Source: Apis mellifera (Eukaryota; Arthropoda; Insecta; Hymenoptera; Apidae). From it: a stretch of 64,000 nucleotides of DNA. Shown in pieces: positions 36,897 to 50,045 of this stretch. How positions within the stretch are numbered: the stretch's first letter is position 1; each line of letters starts with the position of its first letter. The translations under genes were made by a program, and so were the position numbers. The notes under the pieces were generated by a model that had not been told where the DNA came from, did no database searches, and saw nothing but the letters and a program-made list of their open reading frames with translations. The stretch is taken from NCBI RefSeq assembly GCF_003254395.2, contig NC_037647.1, positions 6,980,876 through 7,044,875 on the forward strand, read 5' to 3'.

Positions 36897-37093
36897 CCCT
36901 AACGCGATCGTTGCGGGTGTTTCTCGCCTCTCACCCTTTGCCACACCTACTTTCCTCTTCCCAGTTACCATTCCTTCTTTCTTTCTCCTTCGCGTTACAC
37001 TCTTGTACGCAAGTCACGTGGGAGTGATTGTACAGGAAGCAACTCTGCCATTCGCCGTCTCGGTGTTACTGGGTTATAACACATGCACACACA

Positions 37094-37124
<31 letters not shown>
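37094..37124. repeat. CT dinucleotide microsatellite
   Basis: CT repeats with one TTT interruption, preceded by a short CA run. Confidence 0.9.
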
Positions 37125-37646
37125 ATTGTTGCGCTCGTTCGAGAGCGGAGGAGAGATCGAAAAAAAAGATTTGCATTGGAATTAGCAGCTGGGCTGATCG
37201 ATACGCTCGCTCGTCGTCGCGTGGTCGTCGTCTTCACGATCGCTTTTTCTTCGAATCGATTTAAAAAAAGGAAAAAAGGAAAAAAGAAAAAGAAACACCC
37301 GACACCCGATCGCACGTAGCAAATAACCGAACAAATCACGATCTCTCCCGCTCGACAATGCGATTACATCGAGGCGAGTGCTACGCGAGTCTAATTAACG
37401 AGACACGCGAGGACGGGTGAGGCGAGGAGGGGGAGAGGAGTCGCCTTGAGTTCGTGAGCGAGCCTCCTCCTCGATTCCGTATTTGCATCGAGATAAGTTC
37501 GATTAAGCGGGACGTATAAATCGTATAGAGCGTGGGTGGCGGCGTCAGCTGACGACCCATTAACAAAACAAGACGACGGCGCGCGGAATCTAAAGTGAAA
37601 TTACATCGAGTGAAACGATTGGCAATTAGTCGCATACATTATGCAC

Positions 37647-37680
37647 CGGCCCAGCAGGTACGGTGTGCCCTGCTGGGTCG
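37647..37680 (+). repeat. GC-rich hairpin, 12-bp stem and 10-base loop
   Basis: Arms CGGCCCAGCAGG (37647-37658) and CCTGCTGGGTCG (37669-37680) pair fully, with one G-U, around TACGGTGTGC. The G-U exists only in plus-strand RNA; the minus strand has an A-C mismatch there. It lies in the gene-poor interval. Confidence 0.85.
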
Positions 37681-38147
37681 TGGGGATGATCGATCGGCCA
37701 GATGAAAACGATCTCGTCGCTCTTTTTCGATCAACTCGCCTCCCACCTCTCTCTTTTCGTATTACCCCGACCATAGGTATTAACTATGGTTTTTAGAGAA
37801 ACTATTTTTTTTAGGTTTATCCGGAGGGAGAAGTTATCGGATTTTTATCTAGATCGATCTAGATTGGCGATGATATATATAAATCGCGATCATCCGGCAA
37901 TCGACTCACGTCGCTTCTAGAAATGGCTCCTCTTTGAAGTCTCTTGAACCAGCGTCGAGATTATGGCCTTCGTTTCGCGTTATTTCGCGTGGCGTAGTTG
38001 CTCCCCAGGATTGCTCGAGTTAATTGATAAGACCGTTTTATCGCTTTGGAACTACGGTCGCGCGATCGTTTTCATCGGTAACGAGAAATCGATGCAGATT
38101 CCGTCGCCGTTGTGGATAATGGAAATTATCTTTGGAGAGAAGACGAT

Positions 38148-38170
38148 TACTACTACTACTACTACTACTA
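38148..38170. repeat. TAC trinucleotide microsatellite
   Basis: Seven TAC units and a partial one. One reading frame gives a run of Tyr, but the surrounding frame (38112-38399) shows no family likeness. Confidence 0.9.
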
Positions 38171-38966
38171 TTACTTCTGCGTGCCAATTTCGCACAAGAC
38201 GTGTTATTTATATCGCAATAAAGTGTACGAAGGATTCCTTTGCATTTACGAAAAATGGAAAAGCGTACGTACGCGGTACGCGCGCAAAAAATATTCCACT
38301 ACGATGAATCATCACGCATACTTTTACTTATGTCCTACTTTCTTTAGAAGTGATGATGATGATGAAAATGTAAAATTCGCAAGTGTTCGCAGTATTTGAA
38401 CAAACGAAATCCCATCGGTTTTTTAATTTTTCGATTTTAATTTTCCCTTAAATCCTTCCCTCGAGCACTAAACTCTTAATGGAGTCCTCATCGTATTCGG
38501 ATAGGGAGGAATCATATGCAAGGAGGTCATAAATTTCCACCGGCCTCGATGAACCACGACGCGTAATTCTAGAGGATCCGAAAATAGCGCGACGCTAATA
38601 AATCATTGGACTTGTCCACTATCCTTCTTTCCCTTAATTAGGTGTTGATACGAGCCCGTGAAACCGCTGATTTATCACAACTGCATTCCACCGCATGCAT
38701 GCATGCATTTATACAACGAAACAGAGGCGTGTCTTCGCCTCTCACCGATCATCCTTTACCGATCTCCTCCATTCCACGGAGAGGACAAAGAAAAATATCG
38801 AAATCCGTCCAACGCTCGTCCCCGTCGGGGAGAGTGTAAAAAATGCATAAAATTATCGGTGCACCGATTATCGAACCCCTCTTTTCGCTCTCCTCTCGAC
38901 TCCTTCAAAAGCAGTCTCACTCGTCACGTCACGGTACTCGCCCGATTCCTCGTTGACGCTCGTCAA

Positions 38967-38989
38967 CCTCCTCCTCCTCCTCCTCCTCC
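38967..38989. repeat. CCT trinucleotide microsatellite
   Basis: Seven CCT/CTC units followed by CCACTCCC. No gene context. Confidence 0.85.
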
Positions 38990-39984
38990 CACTCCCTGCC
39001 CCGTTTATTCCCCGTTATAGAACAACCCGGCTCGAAGGAATATTTTTTTCGTCAGAATCGACGAACGCCTGTCGCTCGTTCCACGAAATATTCGACGAGC
39101 CCCGAGCGCGTCTACCCGGGGAAGAATCAATCGATCCGCTCGCTCGCCGACCGAAGGAATATTTATCCGGCTGTTGGTTCGCGGCGATTTACGAGCCCTG
39201 TACGAGCTACCTTGACGTCCAGAGCCATCAATTTGTCGACCCCTCAAAGTTCAGGCCGAGCGTACACACGCCGTCGTACACTCTGCTTCGGTACAGCATG
39301 GTCTTGGCCGCGACAGACGTTTGGATTAAAGCTTGGTTGGGAGGAGGAGGGAAGGCGGTTCGTGTAAAAAAGAACGCTGAATCACGATGTTACGGAGGGT
39401 GGAAGGAGGGGGAGGAAAAAGAAAGACGCGCGCTGGCAGCTCGGCTCGGAACACGTAGCCGTGAGTCAGGTAAAGTGATGTGGACTGATGCAAAACTGGT
39501 GTAAGCGACATGGCGGGGCCAGCGGAGGGGTCACGCAACGTCTTCAAGTAGCCCGGTTGACGTGAGAATGGCGTGTAATTTTCAAATGAGCCATTGAAAA
39601 TACGTCTAAGCACGTGATTCAACGTTACGTACGCTACACGTAATACTCTTTTTCACCGTGAATCGTTTTTTTTTTTTTTCCTTCTTCCCTTCCCTTTCGC
39701 AACCTGGCCTGGTATGATTGATTTCCAACCGGCGGAACAGGAGGTTTTTTTTTTCCTCCTTCTACTTCTCCTTCCTCTGATCCCCGAATCTGTCGTAAAC
39801 TTAGGGAATTCGCGCTTTATTACGTATATAACGATCGTGATAGAAATGGAATTAACGGGTTCCGTATGCAAATTAGCCGAGGGGTGGGAAAAAGTCGTTT
39901 GATATTGGAGCAAAGTGTAAATTAGCTTGCGGTGTGAATGGGCAATGTCTGGTTATGCAAAACAATCGTGATAAAACGTGATCG

Positions 39985-40260
39985 TACAGTCGGTCGGAAA
40001 AGTATGTTTGTATCTGTACACGAGAAGATTCATCGATTTTTTGAAGAATATAGAAGATAATAGAAAATCTTGTTTTATCATTCAAAAATTATATTAATAT
40101 TCCACTATTAAAAAAAATTACTCCATATATGTCTCATTATGATCTATATACTCCCAATATTTCATATAAAACAGAATGATTGAATTGAATTCGATGTAAA
40201 GAATATATAATAAACAAATAAGAGTATAAAAATGTGCAAGTAATTTCGAATAATTTTCCA
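39985..40260. mobile_element. Possible Tc1/mariner remnant
   Basis: At 39985, TA is followed by CAGTCGGTCGGAAAAGTATG, which resembles the TA-CAGT-type ends of Tc1-like transposons. The next about 260 bp are AT-rich and CpG-poor compared with the flanks. I could not find a matching inverted end, and there is no transposase frame, so this is a weak call. Confidence 0.25.
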
Positions 40261-41449
40261 TTTCATTTTTCTTTCCACCTCGTTTCTATATCGTATACCG
40301 AATTCGCTATTAAATACGAAAAGTAAAATCACGAAAAGAAGAACACCGATCCTTAGCTTTTATCGCGACAGATAGTCTTCCCTCGGGAGACATTCCCTCT
40401 TCCTTCTCGACGATTCCTCCGATCGTTTCATTTTCCCCTCCCCACCCGCCGGAACGAGTATCGATAACCGAGTCGATTGATAAATGGACAATCGATGCGT
40501 CCGTAACGGACCGCAGGGACAATTTCGGTAGCCGGGCAGCAGTCATAAACAGCTGACCACGTTTCGGCAACATATGGCCGTACAATATTCCCACCAATCT
40601 TGCCGGACATCGGTCGTCTCTCTATGATTTTCCTGGCAGCCCCGACCACTCTGCTCCGAGCACAATGGCCCGATATACCAGCAGAGGGGAAAATTAGCCA
40701 CCGAGGCTGTTTCGCTGGGAGGAAAACGGGCAGAGGAAGCCGTGGCTCTTTTAAGACCGGACCTTCGACCCTCTTTTGTTGCCTGTAATTATGTTAATTC
40801 CTGGCAAACAGCCTGTATATAATTCTGATGTTTATCGTGGATAGCTTGAACGTTTCGTCCGCGTGGATTTATTGTCGGGAGGAGGGGAGAGGGACAGATT
40901 TTTAGGAGGATACGATGGATTTATGAGGGATTTCTATTTGAATATGGGAATTCAATTTTGATGTCGCAATAGGGAGTCTTTTGTTCCATGTATAGTTACG
41001 ATAAAAGAATTTAGGATTTGGATATATAGATTTTTGATCGAATCTTTTCTTTTTCCCCCCGCAAAAAAATGATAGCGTATCCTTTAATATTTATATAGTG
41101 ATTTTAATGCTGTATATCTCAAAAAAAGATCGTTTGTTAAATCAAATTATAGCACTGTACATGTTAATTGAAAAAAATAGAAATTTGTCTTCTCTCGCAG
41201 GATAAATTTATAGAAAAAATTAGGGTTAATCTCTCTGTATTATTAAGCAAGGAAAACTTTATATAGATCGACTGGATTGATCTCGTTGAAAAATATTGAA
41301 AATCATGGGATGTAGCACGAACCTTCAAATTAAAAGTAACACGCCCAGCTCCGAAATTCATCGTGAAAAACTCATTTTTCCTCGACAAATGAGTAAAACG
41401 ATACTTCTCCGTGTCAATTTCTCGAGATTGGTCAAGCCGAGCATATCCC

Positions 41450-41479
41450 CTTTCGCTTGTAAAATTATACAAGCGAAAG
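41450..41479. repeat. Perfect 12-bp inverted repeat with 6-base loop
   Basis: Arms CTTTCGCTTGTA and TACAAGCGAAAG surround AAATTA. All pairs match. Confidence 0.9.
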
Positions 41480-43945
41480 TATACAGTTCCCATTTATTCC
41501 CCATTTTCAGAATCCAAACCATCGAATCCCATTTCTCCATCATTTATTCCCCCTTCTATCCCATAAAACTTATCAAACGAACGTCAACAAAGATCGGGAC
41601 AGAGGATCGACCCCATCGGCTCTCTCTCCCCCTCCTCCCCCATTTCAATTAACCAGCCAGCAAAGTGATTATTTTTACGTTCGAAACCGCAACAATCGAG
41701 CCCATTGATCGTCGCCTCTCTCTCTCCAATTTCGTCCCCGCTCCTTCCTTTCGTTCCCCCCACCTCCCCGACAATGGATCTTAATTATACGTTCTGTTTA
41801 CAAAGCGGAGCATTCTCCGATTAATCAACGAGTTACCACTCGACTTATCGCACGCAATACGCGTCCCCTTATCGCCGCTATTTATTCGTCGTATCGTCCG
41901 ATACAGATACACAGCCGTGGTGCAACGCCGTTTAATCCGTTGCCGCGGCGTGCATCGCGGTGTGCGAAATTACCTTATCGCCGCCGTCTCTCTCTTTTTC
42001 CCTCTCTCCCTCTGTCTCTCTCTAAGTTTATCGTCTTTCCGCTTGTCGCGTGTTTTACAAGCCGGCCACTTTCGTAGATTCGCGAATGTTTGCGAATGGG
42101 TACAATACGATTATATCGATCTACATCATCATCGATTTCTATTGCGTTTCTATTTTTGGATTTTCGTTCGCCGAGTTCGTAAATTTTTCTTGGATCGATA
42201 TTTAATTTTTCTAAAAAATATTCGATAATAAAATTACGGTAAAACTGTATTCAAATTTTAGAAATTAATTTTTTTATTCTGGAGACGTTGTTATAAGGAT
42301 TAGAGATTATGTTTATACGATTTGATTTGAGAATGCTGTGAGAATATATATATTTTTATCGGTGGTAAATTCCTGTTCTAAGGTAAACTTGGTGGACGCG
42401 TGACTCAAGGCTGTTCAAGGCTCCCCTTGCCGTTAATAAACAAGATAAGATTTCGTTTGCATGCTTATTCAATAAGGGAGGCGAATAATACGAATATTTG
42501 GGTAAAATCAAAAAATAGCGATGGTGAACCACTCCCCTCCTCCCCCGTACCTCGATGAATCGCCTCACGCTCGTTGATTAACTTGTCCCGCTCGATCTCG
42601 TTCGAAGATCGATCTTGTCGCTTGCATCGTTGCGTGTCCAATCCCATGAATAATGAATTCGCGTGATCCATTCGCGAGATAAGATCGTCCGGAAAAAAAT
42701 TCATAAAGCGAGCCGAACAAGTCTTAACCCAATCCCACAGCCCGCGAATAGAGAGAAAGGAAAATTTAATCCAATAAATGATTAGCAATCGTCGTTATTT
42801 TTTGTGCAAGGGAATTGGAAAAATTGACACGAGAATTAATAAATCGTAGATAAAAATTTCATCAATGACAGTCACGAATTTCCATTTTGTTCCTTAGAAT
42901 CTCTTCTATTCGTAATGGAATAACTCGTCAATATTGGAATTTCTACGCAACTTCGTTTCTATTCTTATATTTCTTTCAAAATCATTTTTATCGTATTTAA
43001 AAAAAAAAAAAAAGTGAAATGCAAACGGTTACGCATCAGGTTGAAAGAATGGTAAGATAACAGGATTATCTGTGTGCTCGGTCTATTTGAAAATCGACGT
43101 AGGAACGGTCAATTTGTCGTACGATGACAACGATGATACCGTTGAAGGAACATCGATGTACTGTTGGGCGGAGTTAATGACCGAACAGGCTAGGCGGCGA
43201 TGAAACGTTTATAGTGTAGCGACCATTAGCCTTAACACTTTTAAGCTTCACGGTCGCCTGTGCGGCTGTCCTCCATGGCACGAGAATTGGACGATTGCCC
43301 GGCGACAGTGTTCCCGTATCGCCCATGCCCGCGGTATTAACATTCAGCGCGGATTTAAATGACTTAAGCGTATATTTATCTTGGGCTAATGCACTTCCGC
43401 GAAAAACCTTCCTCCAACCTAGACAGGATTGATTGTAAACCGTTTTATATCCACCCCGCGTATCTCGCTCCGTGGAATTCTTTTCTTCGAGTTTCTCGTA
43501 CTTTTTCTTTTCTTTAACTCCATGAATTCAGTACGCGAAGAATTGTGCATCGATCGAAAAATAATCGCGACTTTGGATTTTCCAGAATTTTACCCAAATT
43601 CACAGACGTACTCAAAAATCTTCGATACGATAAAATCCATCCCCAAAAAAGAAGATAATTATTAATCTTGATCATTGAGATTTTTAGAATTATTAGAATT
43701 CTATCGTATATTGTTTATTCAAGTTTTATTCCAATATATAAGACGAGGTGAATCGATTGCGCGTGGCCAAAAAAAAAGGGATTCACTTGAGTCGAACAAT
43801 TTTGATCGGGGCTGCGATTTTGTATGGCGCGTATGTTTCGTGCTAAGCAACCGAGCGTACGCGACACACCTGGCCGATACGGTGCACGCGATTACCGTTT
43901 AAATTATGCGATTCTCATTGGTAACCTTTTTTTTTTCTTCCTTCT

Positions 43946-43948
43946 TTC

Positions 43949-43995
<47 letters not shown>

Positions 43996-43996
43996 T
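43946..43996. repeat. CTTT tetranucleotide microsatellite
   Basis: About 12 uninterrupted CTTT units follow a T-rich, CTT-rich lead-in at 43927-43945. The open frames across it (Phe/Leu/Ser-rich or Lys/Glu-rich) are by-products of the repeat. Confidence 0.95.
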
Positions 43997-46422
43997 TAAC
44001 GCCGCGAATACCGATCGTCCAGTCGAGCGTGCTAAAGTCGAAACGCGGATTTTAAACGGGGCATGGGTGAACGCGGTGGTTAAACACGTCACAGGGAGAG
44101 GGAAGATAAAACGGTGACACGCGAGAATGATAATCGTGCACCATCAGCAGTTGAGAGTTTAGCGGAGTGGATCCACGTGTACGCGTTAATAAGTTGCAAG
44201 CATATTTAATTACCTTGATAAATCGTGACACCGGCATTCGAACCGATCCGTGACTATCGAAGGGAACGACGTTCAAATACAATTTATTAACCCTGGGTGG
44301 AATGTATTTCACGTCTTGAACACTGAAACATTTTTTTTTTCTTTATCCTAGTAACAAGTCGTTATACAGAGACGTTAATTTTTCTTGTACACTATGAAAT
44401 ATATATTCATCTTTGACGCAGGAATTATTCTCACGTCGAGCGATAGAACGATACCCTATTCCAAGGTAACGATATCGCCTCTTACCTCTTAAAAATGAGT
44501 TGGAAAGTTTGGAAAGATGTACGAAAGGAGGCGATAAGTTGGGAAGATAAAATACAAGCACCTCTCTCTTACTTTTCATCGCTCTTTTTCCCGATCTTAA
44601 TTACCCTGGGATCGAGCATCGTCCCCAGATCTCCAGTTTTCCGAGATCTCATTTTTTTTCCCTCCCCATCCCGTTTCTTTATCTCTTCGAACGGTCGTAT
44701 TAGGGGAAGATTACCTCGACGCGGAAAAGGGAAGATATGATTAGAGATATTGTCGCGGACGGAACCGTAAAACGATCCAAATCTAGCCGGCGGGGGTAGA
44801 CACACCACAAAAGACCGTGACTCACGCTTCCGTATATCCAACGCGCATCCTATCCTATTCTCAAGAGGGCGAGCCTCGCTTTCGAAAGAAGAGAAATACG
44901 TTAGGCCACGAACATCGAACAGATGCAAGGCACGATGCGTTGGCCCACCAGATCCAGATCCATTACGCTCGATTAACTTATAAATCTTCTCGAAACGAAA
45001 CCTGCCCACGCGATTCTAATGGCAATCTCGAGAGCATCGCGATCTCTGCTTTTCTCTGTTTTTAATCTTCGCGACGATTCGTCTCTATCCCGCGCTCCCG
45101 TGTTGGAATAATTAATAATAAGAAGAAGAAGAATGCTAAATCTATTTATCAAGAAGAAAAAGAGAAAACGATATTTATGCAAGATATACGGTTTATCATC
45201 GATATGTGCTCTTCGAAATAATAGCATAGGATGGAAATAATGGAGGATTTCTAGGAGGATGTGAAAGTTAAAAGTGGTTACTACATATCAAGCGTCATAC
45301 GCGTATTCGAAAGTGTCATTTAGCGGGGAAATTCTGCCCACGTTTGAATGGCATCGTCGTTTCCCGGCACAGTCGTCGTCCCGGAATGGAATCTTGATTC
45401 GGTTACGATACCAGCCAGCCCCCAGTACGTTAAATCGTCGTGTCTCTCCCGAGCGGTTAATTAAATTCGAATAGACAATACGTCAAGAATACGGCTCTTA
45501 TCGATATCACGGATTCCAGAGTCATGTCTCGTTAAATATACGAGCGATCAATAGCAATAAGAATACGAACTCTATCCATATTTATGGCCTTATGGCTACA
45601 ACGACTCCAAGTGCACGTGGCAACGCCATAAAAGTGGGAGTGATTCATAGACGAAGGGAGCGGCCTTGATACGAAAATCTTCCACTTCTGCCTGTGTTAT
45701 GCATAATGGACACGAGTTATTAACCAAACAGATCGTCCGTATCCGTCAGACTGATTTCCTGGGCACAGAAGATGAATGAAATATCTAATTACGGGCCGCC
45801 TTTAGCCACGTTGAGAAGCGAGACGAAGGCGTGAAATAATGATGGCAAACGGGTCAAAATGGTCAGGGAAAAATGAATTACATGGCCGGTTACGGATTAG
45901 TCACACCGTGATGCCTGCCTCGGATCGTTCCACGGTCCTATTATTGTTCCACGTTCCCTGGACACTGTTCGGTATCCATTACTGTCCACGTGTAATAATA
46001 AACCGTGACAAATAAACACGTGTCAACAATACGGTAAAGAGAAAGATCCTCGAAAGGTAGAAAGAAAAGCGGCTCGGCAGGGAAAACGATTCGTCCCGTG
46101 CAATACCGCGGACAATGGGATATAATTCTCAGGCCAACGAAACATCGAAATCGTCTAATCTTTCGTCCAAGATTTCGCTCCCTTTGTTGCCGATTCTTGC
46201 GAATTTAATCACGGATAACGCAATGTAAATCGTTTCGAAATTCTTCCTTCTCACGGTATCTTCATCAGATTATTTCCTTCGGTTTCTCGCGTCGTTTCAC
46301 GCGACGTAATACATTTGGTATGCTACCTGGATAAGGGGAATCGTGTCAGTTGGTGGATAGACGCGTGACGTTTGACAAGAAATCCTTTTGTTCGCGGGCC
46401 AACAGAATCTATTATCCGAACT

Positions 46423-46466
46423 ATTTCTCCAGGTAAACCGAAGAAATTTTGTTTACCTGGAAAAAT
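46423..46466. repeat. Inverted repeat, 15 of 16 pairs, 12-base loop
   Basis: Arms ATTTCTCCAGGTAAAC (46423-46438) and GTTTACCTGGAAAAAT (46451-46466) pair with one C-A mismatch. Each arm contains GTAAAC/GTTTAC, the core bound by forkhead proteins, in opposite orientation. Confidence 0.85.
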
Positions 46467-49400
46467 TTGCCACGGGAGGCCTCGTTGGATAATCTTTTCA
46501 GATAATCTTTTTCATCTATCAATCTTCTGCTCTCGAGCGGGCACGAAGACGGAATAACTTTGTTCCGTCCGGATCGAGATCACGTCCACCAGGCACGAAA
46601 TCGTGGCGGTAAATAACTCGGATTCGAGCAAGAAACACGTGCGATGGTTTCGGCGAGCAGCAATCGAGGTTCGAGGTACGAGTTTGCAAGGGGTGTGAGG
46701 CGGCGAGTCGAGGAGCAGGTGCGAAAACGAGACGAGGTGAACGCGGCCGTAGGGGCGAGGTGTCGTCTACAATAGCTGAGAGAAAAATAAAATCGAAGGG
46801 AGACCCGATTTTATTCTTTCGTTGCCTAGTTCTCTCTACCCGCTCCTCCAGTTTACTCCGTTCTCGATACACCGTTCGAGAGAAGGGCAGATAACTTAAT
46901 GTCACCGCTTCCCCCTACGGAGAAACGGGGCAGATGCGCGATATTAGGGCAGACATTAACGCGCGCAGGGTGTTGGAGTTCCCAGACGGGGAACGCAGCC
47001 CCCTTGGAAGTTGGAAAGGCATTTAGATGGCCGCGGCTGCCACTCGAAGACCTTCGACGGTGGCACAAAAAGCCGAAGGGGGTGCTCGCCGGTTTCTCTC
47101 GGGTGCCAAAACGAAGGGACGCCGAGGCTCGAGTGGCCTCAGGTACTTAAGAATTCTTACGTACCGAAATGGCCGCGCGAGACTTACGGCCGCTGTCTCC
47201 TCGCCTCTCCTCTCCTTTTTCCGCTTGAATCGTCCGCTTGAAATGAATTTTTCGTCGTCGAAAAAACCGCGGCCAGTCACGGGTCAACGATCTCACGTAT
47301 ATACACTTCGAATTTCGTGTAACTTGGCGTAATTAGGGAAGGGAGAAGCAAAAGTCCTCGGATGAGAGCGAGGAAGAGGGACGGTCGCGACCTTGCGATC
47401 GTCCGTCTTGGTCGGCCACTCGTCCAGAAAGCAGAAAGATGGATCGCGATGGCGGATCCGATGGGAATACGTTGCGCGGAATACGGGCGGTGTGATTAAT
47501 CGATGCGAACTGGCGACACGAGTTTCCTGCCGATTTGATATAACCGTGAATTATCGAGCCTCGCTCCAACTGATGGATGAGTTCGGTGACCGGCCGACGC
47601 TTCGACATTCTAATTGCGGGGTCGTTTAAAATCCTCTCGATCCTCGTTCTCTTCAATCGTATCGTTACAAAGCATACGTTCGACGTCTTGTTTTACGACC
47701 TCTTCTCTTCTCCTCTCCTCTTCTCGATAAATGATTTATCGACTTGTCCTCCAAAAGAGAGGAGGGCAGTTCTAAATCTAATGGCGACAAGTCGGGGAGG
47801 AATCGTCGTGATTGCGACGAACCACGGCCGATAATGTAAGCATTCGCGCGAAACGCGACGACAAGTTGCGTGGAAAACGAGCGTGGAAAAGAAAGACGCG
47901 AGAGACGTGTCGCGTTGGGATATTGGATATTTTGGAGTGGATGGCGGCCACAATGGGTCACGATGGGCGGTCCACGGCTGAGTTACGAGCATGGGAACGA
48001 TCAAATGGAATCTAACACCTACGGTGCCGTAATACGGTTTTAACCAGCCGCCGCCCGCCCGCAAATCTGCATAAAATATCGAATTTCGAATTGAAGCGCG
48101 GACGAACGGATTTATGGGGACCGAGAGCGTTCGAGGTTTTAATCTTCATCCGGTGCGAATTCGGGGATTTCGAAGGGAGCGTTCCGCTTTGCCTGCTCGT
48201 AACAGAAGTAACCCGTGGTTTCCGAGAAAGTTATTATAACTCTGTTGGCCGAGTATATTTGATTAACGTTTTAGAATTCGGTGGAAGTGCGAGCGGCAGT
48301 TTAAAATGTACTATTAATATTCGCCCAGAAGAAGAACCGTTTATATTACTCATTTTCCGTGGAAAATTCCAAATTTACACGATTTTTCGAAGGATGGATC
48401 CTCGTTCCTCGAGTTAACAGGAAAAAGACTTTTTTCTCCCCTTTTTTCGACCCGCATTTCGAGCGTAAAACGATTCCACGATCGATGGTGAGAAAGAAGA
48501 AAAAAAAGAAGAGGTGAATGTCGAAATAGATTCGATATGGCTTTCAATCGGTAAACGACGATAAAGACATCCGCGATTGGCGAGCGCCTCGTTACGACAA
48601 TATAACGATCCCGGGACGATACGATGCAATCAACTCTCGAAGGATACTCTCGATATCTAAAGCGCGGTGGCTGAAGATGAGCAAACACGAGGCTGACGAT
48701 CGGTTTACCGGACGACTTGGCCAAAGATCAAGATATCTGCTCGCCTATAAATAGATCTATCGGCTCAATAATGAGCCGGGAGCAGTCGGTTTATCGATAT
48801 CCGATCGCGCAATATCGCGTCGCTCAAAATATCTATGGCCGTGTAATAGAATCGATAAGAAACGAGCGTACGGACAAATAACGGGCGGGGATTGAACGAG
48901 GCGACTCTCGATCAAACGTTCGCGTTGCCTCACTTTGATCAGCCTCGAGCCATTTTAATTATACATAACACTTTTTTTTTATTCCGAGTGGAAAAAATGA
49001 GCGAGAATTAAACGTGTTATCGTTATGCTTGCTTCTTCAGCTTGATTACTTAATCGATTAGATCGTCTATCTCTCGATAAGCGGTTCGATTGTTGATAAG
49101 ATGACGTAAAATGTAAGGAAAAAAAAAGAAAAAAAAAGAAGTGGATCGCATCGACCAGTCCCAGTTCAATTCTGTTTAATATTTAATTCGAAGTAATGGC
49201 TGGTAGGAGGGGTGGAAATAGCTTTCCCATCCGTTTAGAATTTTTTGTTGAGACGATGCCCTCCGATAATTCTTTATCTTATGATTCTTTTGAAAGTCGC
49301 AGACTTTTCGACGGATGCAATTGACAAGTTGCCAAGAAAGAAAATGGGGAAACGTTGTCCTTGCCGCTTTGTCGCTTAGATCCCTTAGGTCCATCCGACG

Positions 49401-49960
49401 ACGTTCCTTTCCCTCGGAAGGGAAAGCACGGACTTGAACGTCGTATGAAAAGTCGGGCCTCGAGAGCGCGTGCTTTACCATGGCTGAGTGCGTTTGCACG
49501 TACGTACAAGTGCCTATTTTTGCGGCCACTTAATGGGACGTGAGGGTGAAGTTTAGAGAAACTTAAGAGAGTTGCAAAACAGGAAATCACCTTTCACGAG
49601 GTAAATCCAGAAAGACGAATCTTGGGATCGATCAAATTTCAAAATTTCCCATTTTGCTCGCCCATTGTACCCTCTTGTATCGATCCCTTTAACCATCTGC
49701 CATAAAATCGAGAAAATTTATTCGATCTACTTTTCCAAGCTTGGAATTTTAATAATTTTCTTTTGAAAATTATTAAACAAAAGAAATTGAACGATATCCG
49801 AACAAAATCTGATTTCACGCGAAGATTAATAGAATAAATGTATACTATATAATTGGAACACGTTGCACAAAATTAACGTTCCCTGTTCTTACTACGCAAT
49901 GGCATAAAAACCTCTATCAATTCATCTACGATCTACCGTAGATCTACATACGTGTATACC

Positions 49961-49968
49961 ATATATAC

Positions 49969-50040
<72 letters not shown>
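49961..50040. repeat. AT/TA dinucleotide microsatellite, about 80 bp
   Basis: It begins with ATATATACAT-type units and becomes a pure AT run of about 58 bp (49981-50038). It can extrude as a cruciform and is likely to vary in length. It lies in the gene-poor interval. Confidence 0.95.

Positions 50041-50045
<5 letters not shown>

Larger units (their letters stand above)
31173..38140. other. Gene-poor interval, block 3
   Basis: No supported gene. It holds AT-rich patches (about 31790-31960 and 32770-33010, the latter with short AATAATAGAGT repeats), GA runs at about 32637-32653, and the hairpins at 36875-36896 and 37647-37680. The open frames in it overlap on both strands and match no family I know. 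Confidence 0.6.
38175..49955. other. Gene-poor interval, block 4
   Basis: No supported gene. It holds the CCT and CTTT microsatellites, the possible Tc1-like remnant and the hairpins at 41450-41479 and 46423-46466. It also has several repeat-free stretches rich in mixed-sequence motifs (about 40540-40830, 43040-43400 and 45480-46130) that look more like regulatory DNA than the CT-rich surroundings. Confidence 0.55.

Noticed and set aside
38112..38399. Open frame with a run of nine Tyr
   Set aside because: The Tyr run is the translation of a TAC microsatellite, and the rest matches no family.
48091..48417. 108-codon plus-strand frame with protein-like composition
   Set aside because: No motif, no splice context and no family likeness; kept out for lack of evidence.
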